From the NCBI RefSeq assembly GCF_000247815.1, contig NC_021674.1:77459343-77523342 (forward strand): a DNA stretch of 64,000 bases, written 5' to 3'. The notes beneath the pieces are model-generated. The model was given only the letters and a program-made list of their open reading frames with translations. It was not told where the DNA came from and searched no databases. This document shows, piece after piece, positions 1 through 13,000 of the stretch (positions are counted from its first letter, which is position 1; each line of letters begins with the position of its first letter). Origin of the DNA: Ficedula albicollis. Lineage: Eukaryota > Chordata > Aves > Passeriformes > Muscicapidae. The translations under genes and the position numbers were made by a program.

Positions 1-970
1 CAGCAGATCTTTTTGTCTGTTTCTATTGTTTAGGATAATATATAATTTTTATCTCTAGACTCTGGACTTCCACAGAAAGAGTCTGTATGGCTCCGAGCTC
101 ATTTGGAATGTGTTGTTTGCATGGCTGTGATTTTCTTGACAGTTACATCATCTAGGAAGAGAAAAATGGAATTAGATTTGAAAAATTGCTTTGTTCTCCA
201 GAGTTTCTAGAAAACCTCTTTGAAGCTGTAGTGTGAAATCTCTAGCGCGTCTGCAGATGATTTGTACTAATAAAAAATAGCCAGCAAAACTCGGTTGGAG
301 AAAATAATATTGGAAGAAAAAAGCACAGAAAAAATCAATTGTATGAGGAGATAGAATATTTAGTACTGACTCATCTTCCCTAATCAGTAGAAAAATGGAT
401 TATATGACTAATAAAGAATCACCTCAAAGAGAACAGTTAAACCATGTATCATTTTGTGGAACAGATCAAAAATGCTGTGAATAACCTACCAATACCCAAA
501 TACATGATTTTACAACAAACAAAATTTGCCATATGGGGGAACAAAAAAAATCAAACGACTGGTGTAAAGCACCTGCTGTCAGATTGAAGCCTGGGAATGT
601 ATCACTGGGGAGAGGGAAGGAGAGGGTAAGCCAGTTATGAGGAGCTGTGGACAGGTGAGGAGATGCAATCTAAAGATAAGGTTTTGGGCAGGGGCTCAGC
701 TTGAGGAGGATGGTGGTGTTTCTCAGCTTCTACCCTATACTTGTGTGCCAGGCAGTGGCTGGCTCCAGAGGTGGATGAACACAGATGGAAAGCAGGAGCT
801 CTCGTTGGCGGTAGGCAGTTCCATCGAGTGGGGTCTCAAGTGGTGTCTGTGCTGTGCTGATTACCAGCGTGGGGTGTGCCGGGGAGCTGCCGTGGCCAGT
901 GGCACAGCCCCACACAGCCACCCGTGCTCTGCTCCACCAGCCCTTTACTTAGGGCTCTGCCTTTGTTTCA

Positions 971-989
971 TGACGTCAATAATGCAAAT
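971..989. promoter_or_regulatory. Candidate CRE plus octamer motif pair
   Basis: The full palindromic cAMP response element TGACGTCA (971-978) is followed three bases later by a perfect octamer ATGCAAAT (982-989), the POU factor site. They lie at the edge of an unusually GC-rich intronic stretch (about 640-1020). The motifs are exact; regulatory use is inference. Confidence 0.3.
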
Positions 990-1159
990 GTACGAGGATA
1001 AAGGTGAGGCCTGACCTCACCCCTTTGAAATGACTAGGAGATTGTCTTTGTCTTTCATAGGCACTGAGGTCTATTTGCTGCCTCTCTTTTGTTTTTTTGG
1101 TTTGTGTTTTTTTAATGGTAAGAGTTTCCAAAGTGCCTTTCACACACATAGATTTTTTT

Positions 1160-1640
1160 TTTTTTAATAGATGAAATATCTGTTTTAATAGATGAAATAT
1201 CAGCGGTAAATGTTGTGGAAATACCTTTCATAAGTAATAAAAAAAAAAAGGCTCATTTGTAAGAAAAAAAAAAAGGCTCATTTGTAAGCGCAGCCATGTT
1301 CTTACTTAGTGGAGGAGAATAAGGTACATTCTTCTTCCCTGCTCCTCCTCTTTCTTCTTAAATGGCAGAGGGTGTGAAAGAAGTTAGATTTTTGTACTAT
1401 CCATGCAAAAGACCTCATTGCATTTTATCCACATGGCAAGAGAAACAGGAAAAATAGCACTTAGAAAAAAAAGTTGCAGTTTGAATTTGTGATCTCAGCC
1501 TAAGAGTGATCTCAGCCTAAGGTGACTGGTCTCTGTGCTTTTCATTAAACAAGTTGGAATGTCTCTTTTCTCTATGCACCATCTTGAAGCGCCTGCAAAA
1601 CTGGAAGCACCATCTTGAAGTGCCTGCAAAACTGGAAATT
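1160..1640. repeat. Cluster of short direct duplications
   Basis: Four small two-copy direct repeats lie close together. TTTTAATAGATGAAATATC is repeated near 1162-1201. An A-run plus AAGGCTCATTTGTAAG is repeated near 1237-1288. GATCTCAGCCTAAG is repeated at 1491 and 1508 (17-base offset). CACCATCTTGAAG-GCCTGCAAAACTGGAAG is repeated with a 31-base offset at 1576-1637, with one C/T difference. Each could be a natural slippage product, but the density near the adapter-bearing junction is suspicious. Confidence 0.75.
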
Positions 1641-2107
1641 AAAGATGAGTTGAGTAAAAGAAGAATTTTTCTGAAGCTGAGAATTTATTGGATTTTTTTT
1701 TTAACTTGTTTTAGCTTTAGACAGACAGACATAGATCATGTAGCTGAAATTAATTGGGTCCCCACAATATCAGGAATGTCTGAAATAAAAATTATTCTTT
1801 AATCCCTCTGTATGCATCTGTTCAATCTCTGAATATAATTGGGTCATCTTTTCAAAATATTTTCTACAGCTGGAAGTATCTTTTTCATTTTTATATCTTA
1901 ATTTACTACACTGGCAAAATTGCTTCATCATAATCTTAACTTTCAATTTAATACAGATGTCTCCAGCCCTTACAATAACAACAGCAAAACCATATGATTC
2001 TTGGCACTGGAATATAAAATAGAATACCAATTGCTTTAGAATTATGAATATTAAAAAGTAAAAAATTAGCAACTTCATATGCTCAAGCATACTTAAATTT
2101 TGAAGCC

Positions 2108-2326
2108 CATTTTAAAACTCTCATTTAACTGCAAAGTTGTTGTTTTTATATATATGTATATATATATGTATGTATATATATATGTATATATATTTGGTCA
2201 GTTTGGCATTTTTTTTCTAATTTTTTTAAAATATTCTTTTGTTTAAGACGAGCCAGTGTATCTTGAAGGCCTAAACCAGGGATCTTAATTCATGTCATAC
2301 ACCAGTGGCAGGACTGCTTAGCAAGT
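2108..2326. repeat. 219-bp tandem duplication, copy 1
   Basis: Starts CATTTTAAAACTCTCATTTA and ends GCTTAGCAAGT. Copy 2 lies 231 bases downstream with only a few substitutions and shifts in T-run length. The copies are separated by an exact Illumina adapter, so the duplication is most likely an assembly error rather than genomic. It contains the AT-rich microsatellite at about 2147-2192. Confidence 0.9.
2147..2192. repeat. AT-rich microsatellite (TATA/TGTA)
   Basis: Alternating TA with TG interruptions (TATATATGTA type). The same tract recurs near 2378-2423 because it is inside the duplicated 219-bp segment. Confidence 0.85.
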
Positions 2327-2339
2327 AGATCGGAAGAGC
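2327..2339. other. Illumina adapter remnant (assembly contamination)
   Basis: The 13 bases AGATCGGAAGAGC are the common start of the Illumina TruSeq adapters, and the next base (A) also agrees with the index-side adapter. They sit exactly between the two copies of a 219-bp duplication. A read of a short insert running through into adapter, built into the contig, explains both the motif and the duplication. Confidence 0.93.
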
Positions 2340-2557
2340 ATTTTAAAACTCTCATTTAACTGCAAAGTTGTTGTTTTTATATATATGTATATATATATGT
2401 ATGTATATATATATGTATATATATTTGGTCAGTTTGGGATTTTTTTCTATTTTTTTTTTAAATATTCTTTTGTTTAAGATGAGCCAGTGTATCTTGAAGG
2501 ACTAAACCAGGGATCTTAATTCATGTCATACACCAGTGGCAAGACTGCTTAGCAAGT
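2339..2557. repeat. 219-bp tandem duplication, copy 2
   Basis: Second copy at an offset of 231 bases, starting at the final base of the adapter and ending GCAAGT before GACAGCCTAATC. Differences from copy 1 include AAGATGAGC for AAGACGAGC, GAAGGACTAA for GAAGGCCTAA and GGCAAGACTG for GGCAGGACTG. This level fits two alleles or read errors. The sequence continuing past this copy is probably the true locus. Confidence 0.9.
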
Positions 2558-5500
2558 GACAGCCTAATCATAATAAATTTGAGCAGCTTTTACCTCTATA
2601 AAATCATCATGGGCAAAGTGTCTCCAAGTGTGGGAGAATATTTTTTTGTTGCATAGGTGTAAAGGAGGACATAATTTAACTAGTGGAAACACTGGTACCA
2701 CTGATGAGGAATGAGGAGGAGAGAAACCCCTTGGGGGCTTTCAAAGATCCAAAGTAAAAACTGGGTTTATATTGCTGATGAATAACAAAACCATATTTTT
2801 TCTTGCAAATTAAGCATATTTCCTGCAGAATTCACCAAGGAGACCATAAGCATGAAGGGTTATCTCTCTCCCATATGACTGTAGAGACCCTTGTGGAGTG
2901 AAATCTTTGCTACAGCCTGCATGTGTAAAATTCTACAGCCAGACAGCAGAGGACTTTGAATACACAAGATTTGGCTCTTTCACAGCCTCTCTCATGCAGC
3001 ACATCAGGGAGCACAGGACTTACATTCCAGTGTCTGTGTAATTAGAGTCTTCCTGTGGGTAAAATTTAGGTTAAAAGTGAGGAAATATCCTTCTACACTG
3101 AGCAGCAGAAGGCTTCTAGTCAGGGCACACCTGTTCCTCCGTGCTGAAGAGTTCAGGATAAAACAGGAATTGTTGGTGCAGAACAGGCATGTCAAGGGGA
3201 ATTCAGGTTTTAAAGTGGTTTAAGCTAAACAGGAACAGTCTTACTCTGTTTGCATGGTTATAATCAGGAACAACTGGCTGTGAAGACTGCAGTGATCCTC
3301 GGCTTGCAAATCAGATGTTTAGCTATGAGTTCCAGTGTCTAGTTTCTTTAACACTGAATGCTAAATGGGGATAAACTACTGGATATGCAATACTAGTCTG
3401 ATTAATTCAGAACTGTATGCCTCTGCATTTTTCTATTTTGCATGTATTTTTTGCTTCCATTGAAGTAAGGCACAGTTCTCTTGGTACCCCTAGAAATTTA
3501 CAGCCTTGCTGCTGCCCATTTATGTTATGACATCTACATTCCTGGAATGATCAACTCCTGCCCTGCTGAATTAACTGCAAAACACCATCATTCACTGAGT
3601 TTCTTTGCACTAGTGAGGGTAACTCTTAATCCTGTGCTAAAAATAAAGTGCAGGAACTTGGTAAAATTATGCTGGATAGTAAAATAAGTTTGAATTTGCT
3701 TCATTGCATGAAGTGCCTCTTGCCAGCTCTTATAGTGTTGTGACAAGCTTTATGGCTACTTGCTGCTGTACACTTTCAGCTCCTGCAGAAATGTATTTCA
3801 GCTTCTGTTCTTGAATTTTTAAGGGTCACCTGTCAAGCACTTCTGATGCTAGACAAATGTTGTGTAGTTAAGGGTATCAAAAGGAGAAAACAAGTGATAA
3901 GGGTTAATCAAAAAAGAAAAATGGAAATGCTCATATTTTAAAGTCTCCAATGCAAATAGGTAGAGGTGGTCCTTCTGTGTGCATATCATTCATTAGCCAA
4001 GGAGTATAAAGTTTTTTGTTGAGATGTGTTTTCCAGTTATTGGCTATTCAGGGCTGTGTGAAAGTCTCAAATAATCTATTTGCTTCAAAGGAAGAAAGTA
4101 ATTCCTTCTAGGCAGTATTATTTTAGGACTAAGAGAATGTCTTTCTACTTTTGTCACTAAGCTATCACCTATGGTGCACCTGAGGCCTGAAGGGGAAGAT
4201 CTCAACAGTGTTAAAAATTTTTGTTCTTTTATGAATAAAACAGAGTGTATTATGTTTGTGCCTGTGTTTGCTGCTTTCACAGAGGCATCTCATTTGAAGT
4301 CATTAAGAACTCATTGATACATTTATTCTCAACACAGTGCACTAATAACATTCAAAGGTATTAGGATCTGGCTACTGTGCATTTGCAAAAAGTTGCAGTG
4401 GAAGGTCAGCACACATCCTACTTCTCTGTGATATATGGGAAATATTAACATATTAGTCCAGAAATAGATTAAAAATATTTCTAGTGTCAGCTTTCTGTCT
4501 TACATTTTACTTTTTTTTTTCATGTTTCTACAGTAGGTCCTAATTAGTGTATTATATGGATAATTTTACACTATTGTTTTCAGTTTGAAGCAATGATTAA
4601 ACATAGTTTGACAAACTTAAAAAATGATGCAGTAAAACATAATTCTCTAGTATGACCAGGAGTCTCATGCTCTCACTTGCTGCCTCAGTAAGCCCAAAGA
4701 GTTAATAGAATCTCACAGTACACTGGTAGAAATTCAGAACGAAATAAAACAATGTGTAAGTCATGGACAAGCAAAATAATTTTCTGCCTATTTGTAAAAT
4801 GATCTCTTTTAATTTGGCCACTGGTACAACTAATAAGCTCCTAAAAATCATAAGCTTTGTGTGGAAAATATCACTTTCTACAAAATATTCCAATTTATGC
4901 ATGTTTTTCTGCCACCACAGCTTATTTGCATGAGATAGGTTCATCCATGTTTCCATGAAAACAAATGGTAAAACTAGTGCTGAATTTATTTATCAAGCAT
5001 TGCATAAAATCTGGATGCCATTTTCTGTTCAGCTAATCCCGCTGGGTTTTCACTGGTGGAAGTTAGAAGGTGTAATTTTGTCCTTGGTCATGTGAATGGC
5101 ATGAATCTTAGTTTAATTGGACAGGGAATTGACCCAAGGTATTCTGCTTATTATCTTATATTCATTTTAATGACAGCTATTTGTGATGTCACAAAGCAGA
5201 GATATCAGGGTAAAACAGACATCTAGAGGAGGTACAGTTCTAAGCCTCATAGGCAATGATTTGTTTTAAATTATCTGTGGTAAAAGAAAATAAATGGTGG
5301 AAAATCAGTTATGTTTAAAAATATTTCACACCTTGCTGTTAGAAAGAGTTGGTGTTTTTATTGTGTAGTGGTGAAAATGAGAAGGAAGGTTAAAACTTCC
5401 TCCTGATTTTTAGCATAGTTGTAATGGCTATCTACATTCACTGCTTCCTATGCTAAATTTTGATCTGAACAATGTACAGGACTCTGAACAATAGAGGATC

Positions 5501-6862
5501 AAGGTTTTTCTTTCTATTTTGATTCCCAAAGTGTTGTCTACTGTCACAGGAGAAGTGAACTTCATCAGACGTGACTTGACTTTACATCTGTGCAGGAGGT
5601 TATCCCATGTAAAAGAGTAGAGTTGTGAATGAAACCTTTGTCTTCAGCTTCCTTGTAATCCTGCAGTACAGTTGTGCATGTTAGCTTAGTTGGAATAATG
5701 TGCTGATTTTTTAAAGATGAAAAAAAAAAATAAGCTCTTTCCTCATTTTAGGTTCCCACTTCTGTAGTTTCTTAGATTTCACACTACCTGCTTTGGCTTT
5801 AGCAACTCTGATTTCAGTCTGTCACCTTCCCTGGCTAAATATAAAAAATGATACGCTCCTCTCCTTGAAGGACAATATTTAAGAAATGCAGTCCCGGTGA
5901 GAATGCTGTTTTGTAGCAGCAGGGATTCTTTTTTCCTGTCATTTTCTTAATTCGGTCTCTGTTTCAAATCTTTATCAGCACCTGTCCTTTTAATGAAACA
6001 GATTAAAATGTCTGGGGGTAAACAGAGGATTGATTTGGTGTGAATGTACAGCTTCTGTGCTTTTGCAATACATGCAGTTATGAACAGGGATACCACGTGC
6101 TTTAATGTCCTTACAGACTCTTAACTGCTTTGCCTCCTTGCCTTTGTGCATGCTGATCTTAGTTCTCCTTTCACTATATTAAATTCTATTATTAAATAGA
6201 AATTCTAATTTTTTTTTTCTTTAGAATAAGAAACATGTTTTATGAAATGCTGTATGAAATGCTGTATGAAATGCTGGATAATGCAGGCAGGGCTGGAGAG
6301 TGGCTATCTGTTACAGAATTGTGGAGATACAGAAGAAAACACTAAAGATACTAGTTAAAGATTTGGGTTAATAAAATGATAACAATATTCTGAAATATTA
6401 CAGAATATATTGCAGCAGCTCAAATATATTGATGACTGTCTGTCTGGGTTAGAGATAAAAGTAGTAGACATGCATTTGCACTGCTTGCTCTCATTTAATT
6501 TCATCATAGTGAGTCACATAGGCATCAAGATTTATATGTGTCTGATAAGTAGTCAGGATAGAGAGTGCTAATGATGGTTGTAATGCTTTCTAGAATTCTA
6601 TTTCTTCTGACTTTGGTTGACATTGTGACTCTAAATACTGCAGATTCTGTAAATTAGTAAGTGGGAGACAGAGAAGGGACACCCCGGCTCAGAACTCACG
6701 CCATATTCATCAGTATTTAGTCATCCCTAGGTTGATTTTTTTTTAATTCCTCCCTTCCCCCATGTCTGGACAGCAGAATGCATGGTGCTTTTCAGGTAAT
6801 ATTTATCAGATTGTGTGCATTTATTGGAAAAAAATCAGGGAAAGTAAATCCATGTTTGCTGA
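2558..6862. other. Intron 3 stretch, nothing recognised apart from a short tandem repeat
   Basis: AT-rich unique sequence with stops in all frames. Apart from the small repeat near 6.2 kb, no exon, RNA gene or repeat family was recognised. The open frames (for example 4702-4956 on the minus strand) have no family resemblance. Confidence 0.6.
6241..6280. repeat. 13-base tandem repeat, three copies
   Basis: The unit TGAAATGCTGTA is repeated about three times at the head-to-tail junctions (TATGAAATGCTG). It is short and probably a natural replication slippage product. Confidence 0.7.
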
Positions 6863-7025
6863 GGGTTTGGTGAGGGCTTTTTGGTTTGGTGGTTTTTGTG
6901 TGGTTTTTTTCTGTTTGTTTTTTTGTGGGGGGGGGGTGAGCTGTTTGTTTTGGTTTTGGTTTCTTTTCTTTTGGGGGGGGTTTGAGGGTGTTTTGTTTTT
7001 TTGTTTTTTTTTTTTTTTTTTTTTT
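6863..7025. repeat. T/G-rich low-complexity tract
   Basis: About 160 bases of almost only T and G on the + strand, with G runs of 8 to 10 (near 6926 and 6974) and a terminal T-run to 7025. The open frames across it are low-complexity artefacts. The G runs are long enough for G-quadruplex formation on the + strand and are hard to sequence. Confidence 0.85.
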
Positions 7026-10000
7026 GCAAGGAACTTATTTACCCTTCAATACATAGAAGGGTAAATCACCAGTGGTCAGTGCAGAATGGAGAGACTTGGC
7101 TGAGTCTTACTGGTTCACATGGGACAGCAGTCTCTAGCACAATCTGTTTCTGCTGATGGCCCCAGCACTGACATGACAGATGCTTGGAAAGCTGCTGTCC
7201 CTACTGCCACTGTTGTTGGCACCATTGCCAATTCTTAAAGGAGAGTTGCAAAGAGTCTTACTCTAGTTGAAACAGAAGACCCGCAGTTAAAAAGAAGGTA
7301 GTCTTTTACAGCCTGATCCTGGGGGTTCTCTCTTGCCATCAAGAGCTTTTGGATGGTCTTAACTGCAGGCAGTGGGTTGAAGGTCTTCACCTCTTTAAAT
7401 GACTGTGGTCTTAGTAGGAGAATTTGGAATATTGTGAGGTGTTTGCACTTCTCTTACTGTCTTCATTTATATGACTTAGGTGTTTGCTGCCGTTGTAGCA
7501 GTGGTCCTTAGAGGAGCTACTTTTCCAGGACATGAACAAAGAGAGGAGTGACAGTATTGCTGCTAGAAAAAAAACATGGGAAAAGATAGCTATGGGCAAT
7601 TTCCACAGCTCTTAATAAGTAGCAAGAGCAAGTATAGCAGAGAAAAATCAATAAAAGCCCCTTGTCTACCTTCTTACCTCCACAGCCCTTTCCTGAAACC
7701 CACAAGAAAAAAAGATGCAGGAATAAAGCATTTATCTTCAATGTGCCTGTCTGTTAGGTACATCCTATGGTTGACAGCAAGGCTCTTTTCCACTTTATCA
7801 TTTCATGCTTGTTTTGGTGGAGAAGAGAGTCAGTTATTCTATTTAATTCTATCAGCTGTTGGAAAGTACTCTTTATTCTAGTGATATTTTCCTTTGAGCA
7901 GTTTAAATTCTGAAATGGCACAGATTTTACTGAAGGGTGTTGTTGCTGTTTAGTGTATTAATGCCTACTTGTTTTAGTCAGACTCAAGAACAGAAATCAG
8001 TTGATTCTGGGGTGCTCCTTTCCATGTACTTAATGGGAATATATCCCTTCTTTGCTCCTTTTTTTCATTGTTTAACCAGAGAAATAGAGAAGTTGAGCTG
8101 GGTCTGGTAACAAAATTGCTAAGTGCCAGTGTGGGGAATGGATTGCAAACAGAGATTTTTACTTAGGATTCTTGTTCCTGAGCATCCTTCTACATTATTT
8201 TCTCCTAGAAAAGAAATTGAGAATAAAGAAAATTACTGAATCTTTAAAATGCTTTTGATCCAAAAAGAAAATTAATGCAGATGTATGGATTGCCAAATGT
8301 TATGTTATTCTCTTATACAGAAAAATTGCCTTTTTCCACTCCAGTGACATATTTAAGCATGGCTACAGCCTTAATAAAGTAAACCTAAGCCCTACACCAT
8401 TAAGGTAACTACAGAAAATTAGGAACTAAAAGCAGCAGAAGTTTTCATCACCTGTTTGACCTTCATGAGAACAGCAGTGCAGTCAATCTTTTAAGTTTAA
8501 CAGAAGTGGTATAAAATTTGAGGAGGAGACATAAATTTTGCTGCATATGCAAAGAGCTGCATGTAAATGGGCTATATACCTGTCAAATCTTTAGCTGAAC
8601 AATACAGACTGAGATAATACCACAAGTCAATCTCTTCCTCAAGTTTTGTGTTATTGGATTTGATTTACTAGTAAAACCACATAAACCCCACCTAATCTTC
8701 TTGAATTCTGTGTGAGGTTTTGCTTTTTCTCCTGTTCTCTTCTGACTTTCTCATCTGAAAGAGCTGCTTTATGTGGAAACCACTCATCTACTAGTATGAC
8801 TTAACATTTATTGTCTTCATTTATAAGATTGTGATTTTTTTGGTTGTGTTGATTTGGGTTTTTTTTTCAAGCAGGTCAGTGCATAGAAACTCTTTTCTTT
8901 CTAGGTAAAATTTGAAGTCTGCCAACCTGTTACAAATACTACAAAGAAAAAAGGAGTATTTTATTTCTATATGCCAGTGGATGTAAATAGAAGTGCTCTG
9001 TGCTTATGCAGTGTCAGGAATAATTTATATTAATTTTTAGTACAATTACTATATGACTGATTAGACTGTGGGCCTTGCTGCCAAAGGATGTTTTAGAAAC
9101 ATAATCACAGAAAAGGTCAAGTATCTGTATTTTTAAACTGTACAGCAGAAAACCTTAGTTCTGCAGAGCAGTTACGACTGACAGAAAATTTTAGAGCAGC
9201 TTCACTGCAAACACAAAGCAGATGCTGTAAGTGAATTCAGATTAAAAAAAAAAGGAAAGAAAAAAAAAGCAATCAGTACAGCAACCCTAGCAATACCTAT
9301 TCTCACATTAAATTCCATTTCTTTTTCACAAGCTCCCATTATCAGACTTTGATGAAACAGGTTTTTTTGACTTCTAATCCACAATACGTGCTATGTTCAG
9401 GACTGAAAGAGGATGAATGAAACTCCAGCACAAAGTGCTGTTTGAAATCTCTGGTACTACTGAAAAAATATAAGTGCAGAGCATAGATTGGAAGATATAT
9501 TGGCTTAAGTCCATCCAAAGTTTCCTGTTGGGAATGTTGCTGGTTGAAAACCAGTATTCCTGCAGTGCTAATGTACATTTGGGCTCATTCTTGCAAATAT
9601 GTCCAGTAAAGTCACTCTTACATCAAATGTGTTTGCACACATAGTCAAAACCTCTCACTGTATTTGAAAAAGATTCCAGTGAGATTTGCACTTCCTTTAC
9701 ATTTTATAACTCCTTATTCTGAGTTCTGAGAAAACAAACATTCTGTTTTCACAAAGTTCCCAGTAATTATCATATGTCTTGAAAGCTGCGACTTAAATGC
9801 AGATTAGAGTTTCAAGCACTTACAGGCCTTATAGAACACACAAACCAAAAGGGCACAAAAGTGCACAAAGGTGCTTTATTCACATGAGAATTAGTGGCTA
9901 GGCAATGGGGTTGGTGCACGTTGTAGTGCAGGAAGTAGCATGTTTATCAGGGATATCCAGATCCCTCAGAAAGGTCTGTAATTAATAATTGTTGTTGCTT

Positions 10001-13000
10001 CATACATGCATTGGCAAAAGGCCTAATAAATGGCTTCTGCATCTGCTATTTCAGTGATATAATAGGTTAGTTTATTCCAAAGAAAGAAAGAAAGAGAAGA
10101 AATATAGAAGGTTTTTAAAATTTTTCTTCATAACAAATATGTAGTTGATAAAGTCTTTAAGAGTGCAACTTTTTGCAGTCAATAATAACTGAGTATGTTT
10201 ACTTGTTCTTTGGTTTGCCCAAGCTATTTGGTACTCATGCCATTCATCTTTGGCTGAATGAGAGGCCAGTAGAGAGTGTTGTATCACTGAAATATGAATG
10301 ATCGTGAAGTGTGCATATGTGTACACTCATGCCCACAAATTAAGATTCTTCAAATGTGTGTCCTGTCTGTACTGCTGCTGTAATGCAGGAAATTGCCAGC
10401 TAGCATTTGTATTCATATCAAATTAGTTTTCATCTCCATCCACATAAATGTCCTAATAGTCTAATACAGTCATAAACAACCTGATTGCACCAGTATTTTA
10501 TTCTGAATTTAGAGAACTAGTTACAGTATACCAGTTCTTTACTTCAAAGCTCAAATATGCCAACCTCAGCTTGATATCTCATTCCCTGTAGGCATACATT
10601 ACTCATTTCGGCTCAGTCACCAAGATTTTGTGTGACAAGCTATAAAAAGCTCTACAACGCTATGTGTATGGATCTAGGTGGATCCAGCTATTATTAAAGA
10701 ATTTTGGACAATCCACTGTTCTAATTTCTCATCACTACCCAGTTTCACAGGAGGCTAGATGAACTTTGTGCATATGGAAACAGGAGATGTTTTATGAGGC
10801 TATGAAGCTGGGTGCCATTTGAGGACTAGTGGTAATTCTTCTGACTGGATACTTTATGTTGGCATGCCAGGACGAGAAAGTGAGAGAAGGATTTATTTGA
10901 AGCTGTTGCCTGGAGAGCAGTTCCACTGACCGTTTGCAAGAGGCTTGGGTTGGGTTTGTAAACATTGTTTGTCTGTTCTTGTTTGAGGTGGGGTAGAGTG
11001 TGCAGAATGTAAGTTGACAGATGTGATACAGGAGTCACAGAAGACCCATTTTCTTTTGGACCATTAGCTTGAGGACCTGGCAGGACAGCCTTTGGCAGCT
11101 GGGAACTGAGTCCTGAGTTTGCATAGACTATAGTGAGAACTATACAATTGTAAGCACTAACTGAAGTTTAGGTGTTGTAATATCTTGGTAGAAATCACAT
11201 CCCGAATGTTTAGTCTGTGGCCTGTTGTCAGCAGTAGAGATCATGGGATTAATTTGGACAACTTCTCTAAAAAATATTCACGCTCTATCACATTGCTGCA
11301 GTTTCTGTTGATATTTCCCTCCCAACAGCCCATTTTTTTCCTGCAGAAGCCCTCCAGGCTGACTCAGGATACCCGGGTCCCAGTCTGACTTTGTATTTAA
11401 ATCCAGTGTCAGAGTTGACCAACCTTTTTCCTTTGTGTAGCTTTCCTGTGACTGTCTCAGAGGAGACCCATTTGAGATCAGTGGGTCTGCTGGACTGGTG
11501 TGCTTGCTGGTGATAAGGAGGTGGGTTGTGTAATGGAAATGTGTCTGGCTGAGTGATTAGAAAAAGTTGGGAAGGGGAGGAACTGAGCACCCTGCATGAA
11601 GACTGCATGCCTGTTTTGTTTCCCATTGCTCAGCCCCATTCCTCACTTCCTAGTGGACCTCGACAGCCACTCTGCTCTCTGAAGTTGTTCCATCTTTGTT
11701 TTTCTTATTAAATTAACTTCAATTAAAGTTTACTTGTATCTTTTATCATTCAGGAAAAAAACTCTATTTAAATATTTAGTGCAGAAAGTTGCAAGACTGG
11801 GGAAGAAGGAGAGCAATACTAGGGAGCCAGTATGTTTTCAGTTAGCATAGTAGAAATGAAGATGGAAATGCATTAGAGGTCTGGGAGATACTTGGGAATG
11901 CTTTTTATCAGTGACAGTATCTGCTATCCCCTGGGCCATTGCCATGACTTTCACACCTTTATGGGATATGTTTTATTTCTTACTTGGCAGTGCATCCTTT
12001 TGAGAATAAATGAATGATTTTTGAATAGAGCTGCCTAATTAAAAGCCTTAAATTCTGCCTTAAGTGGAAAACTGAGTTTTGCCACGGGCTTCAAGGGCAC
12101 TTCCGTTTCTATTGGGAGCTGCAGACGTGTTAGGCAAGGATGAGCTGGGCCTCCTTGCCTGTTATTGAACTTTATAAAATTTGCTTTTTCTCCCCACTCA
12201 CTTACATAAACCAGCTTTTTCTGTTTTCTTTTTGCTTGTGACTGTAACAGGTTGCTTCCTTTATTGTTTTTCTTTCAGTATCTTGCTCTTTTTTCAAAGA
12301 ATTGTGCAGTTTCTTGAGCACTGAGGAACCAACATTTATAAACTTGTCTTTCTAACACTGAGATGTTTGAAGAGTTACTTGCACAAAAAATCATTTGAGA
12401 TACAAATTGTTCACAATTAGGATTTTGAGTCACCTCTGCGTCTGTTAGGTATTTTAAGTAATGATTTGTCAATCAAAGCCAACAACTAAGCTTCTCTAAA
12501 TAAGGAATTCATGTTTTTCCCTCATGTTGGTGTCACTATCAAGGAGAATTGAGCATAGAAGTGAACTGTAGAGCAAAACAGTTCGTCCTGAGGACTTGAT
12601 GTTCACACTAAATAATTTTCAGGAAGGTGTTATTTGTGGTAGGTCTACTCTGATCCAATTGTAGTTGGAACACATAGGTTTCACTCTTGGTGCACTTGTT
12701 CTGGTTATTTTCCTCTGAAAAGAAACCTGTTTACTTGCTCTGAGATTGTGTGATGGGAACCAAAACACAGTAAGCATGGAGGACTGGGAAATCCCTTCAA
12801 AAGTGCACTCTGTATCCAAACAAAAATGTGAATGTGGATGCATTAGTGTTATATTGGCATTCTGTCTATTCCTTTTCAGTTTTCACAAGTTGAAACCCAA
12901 GACACAAATAAAAAATTATAATAACAAAACCTCGAAAACAGAAATTCTGCATTTCCAAACCCTTAACATTTTGTAAATGTTATGGAATATTGGTATCCTT

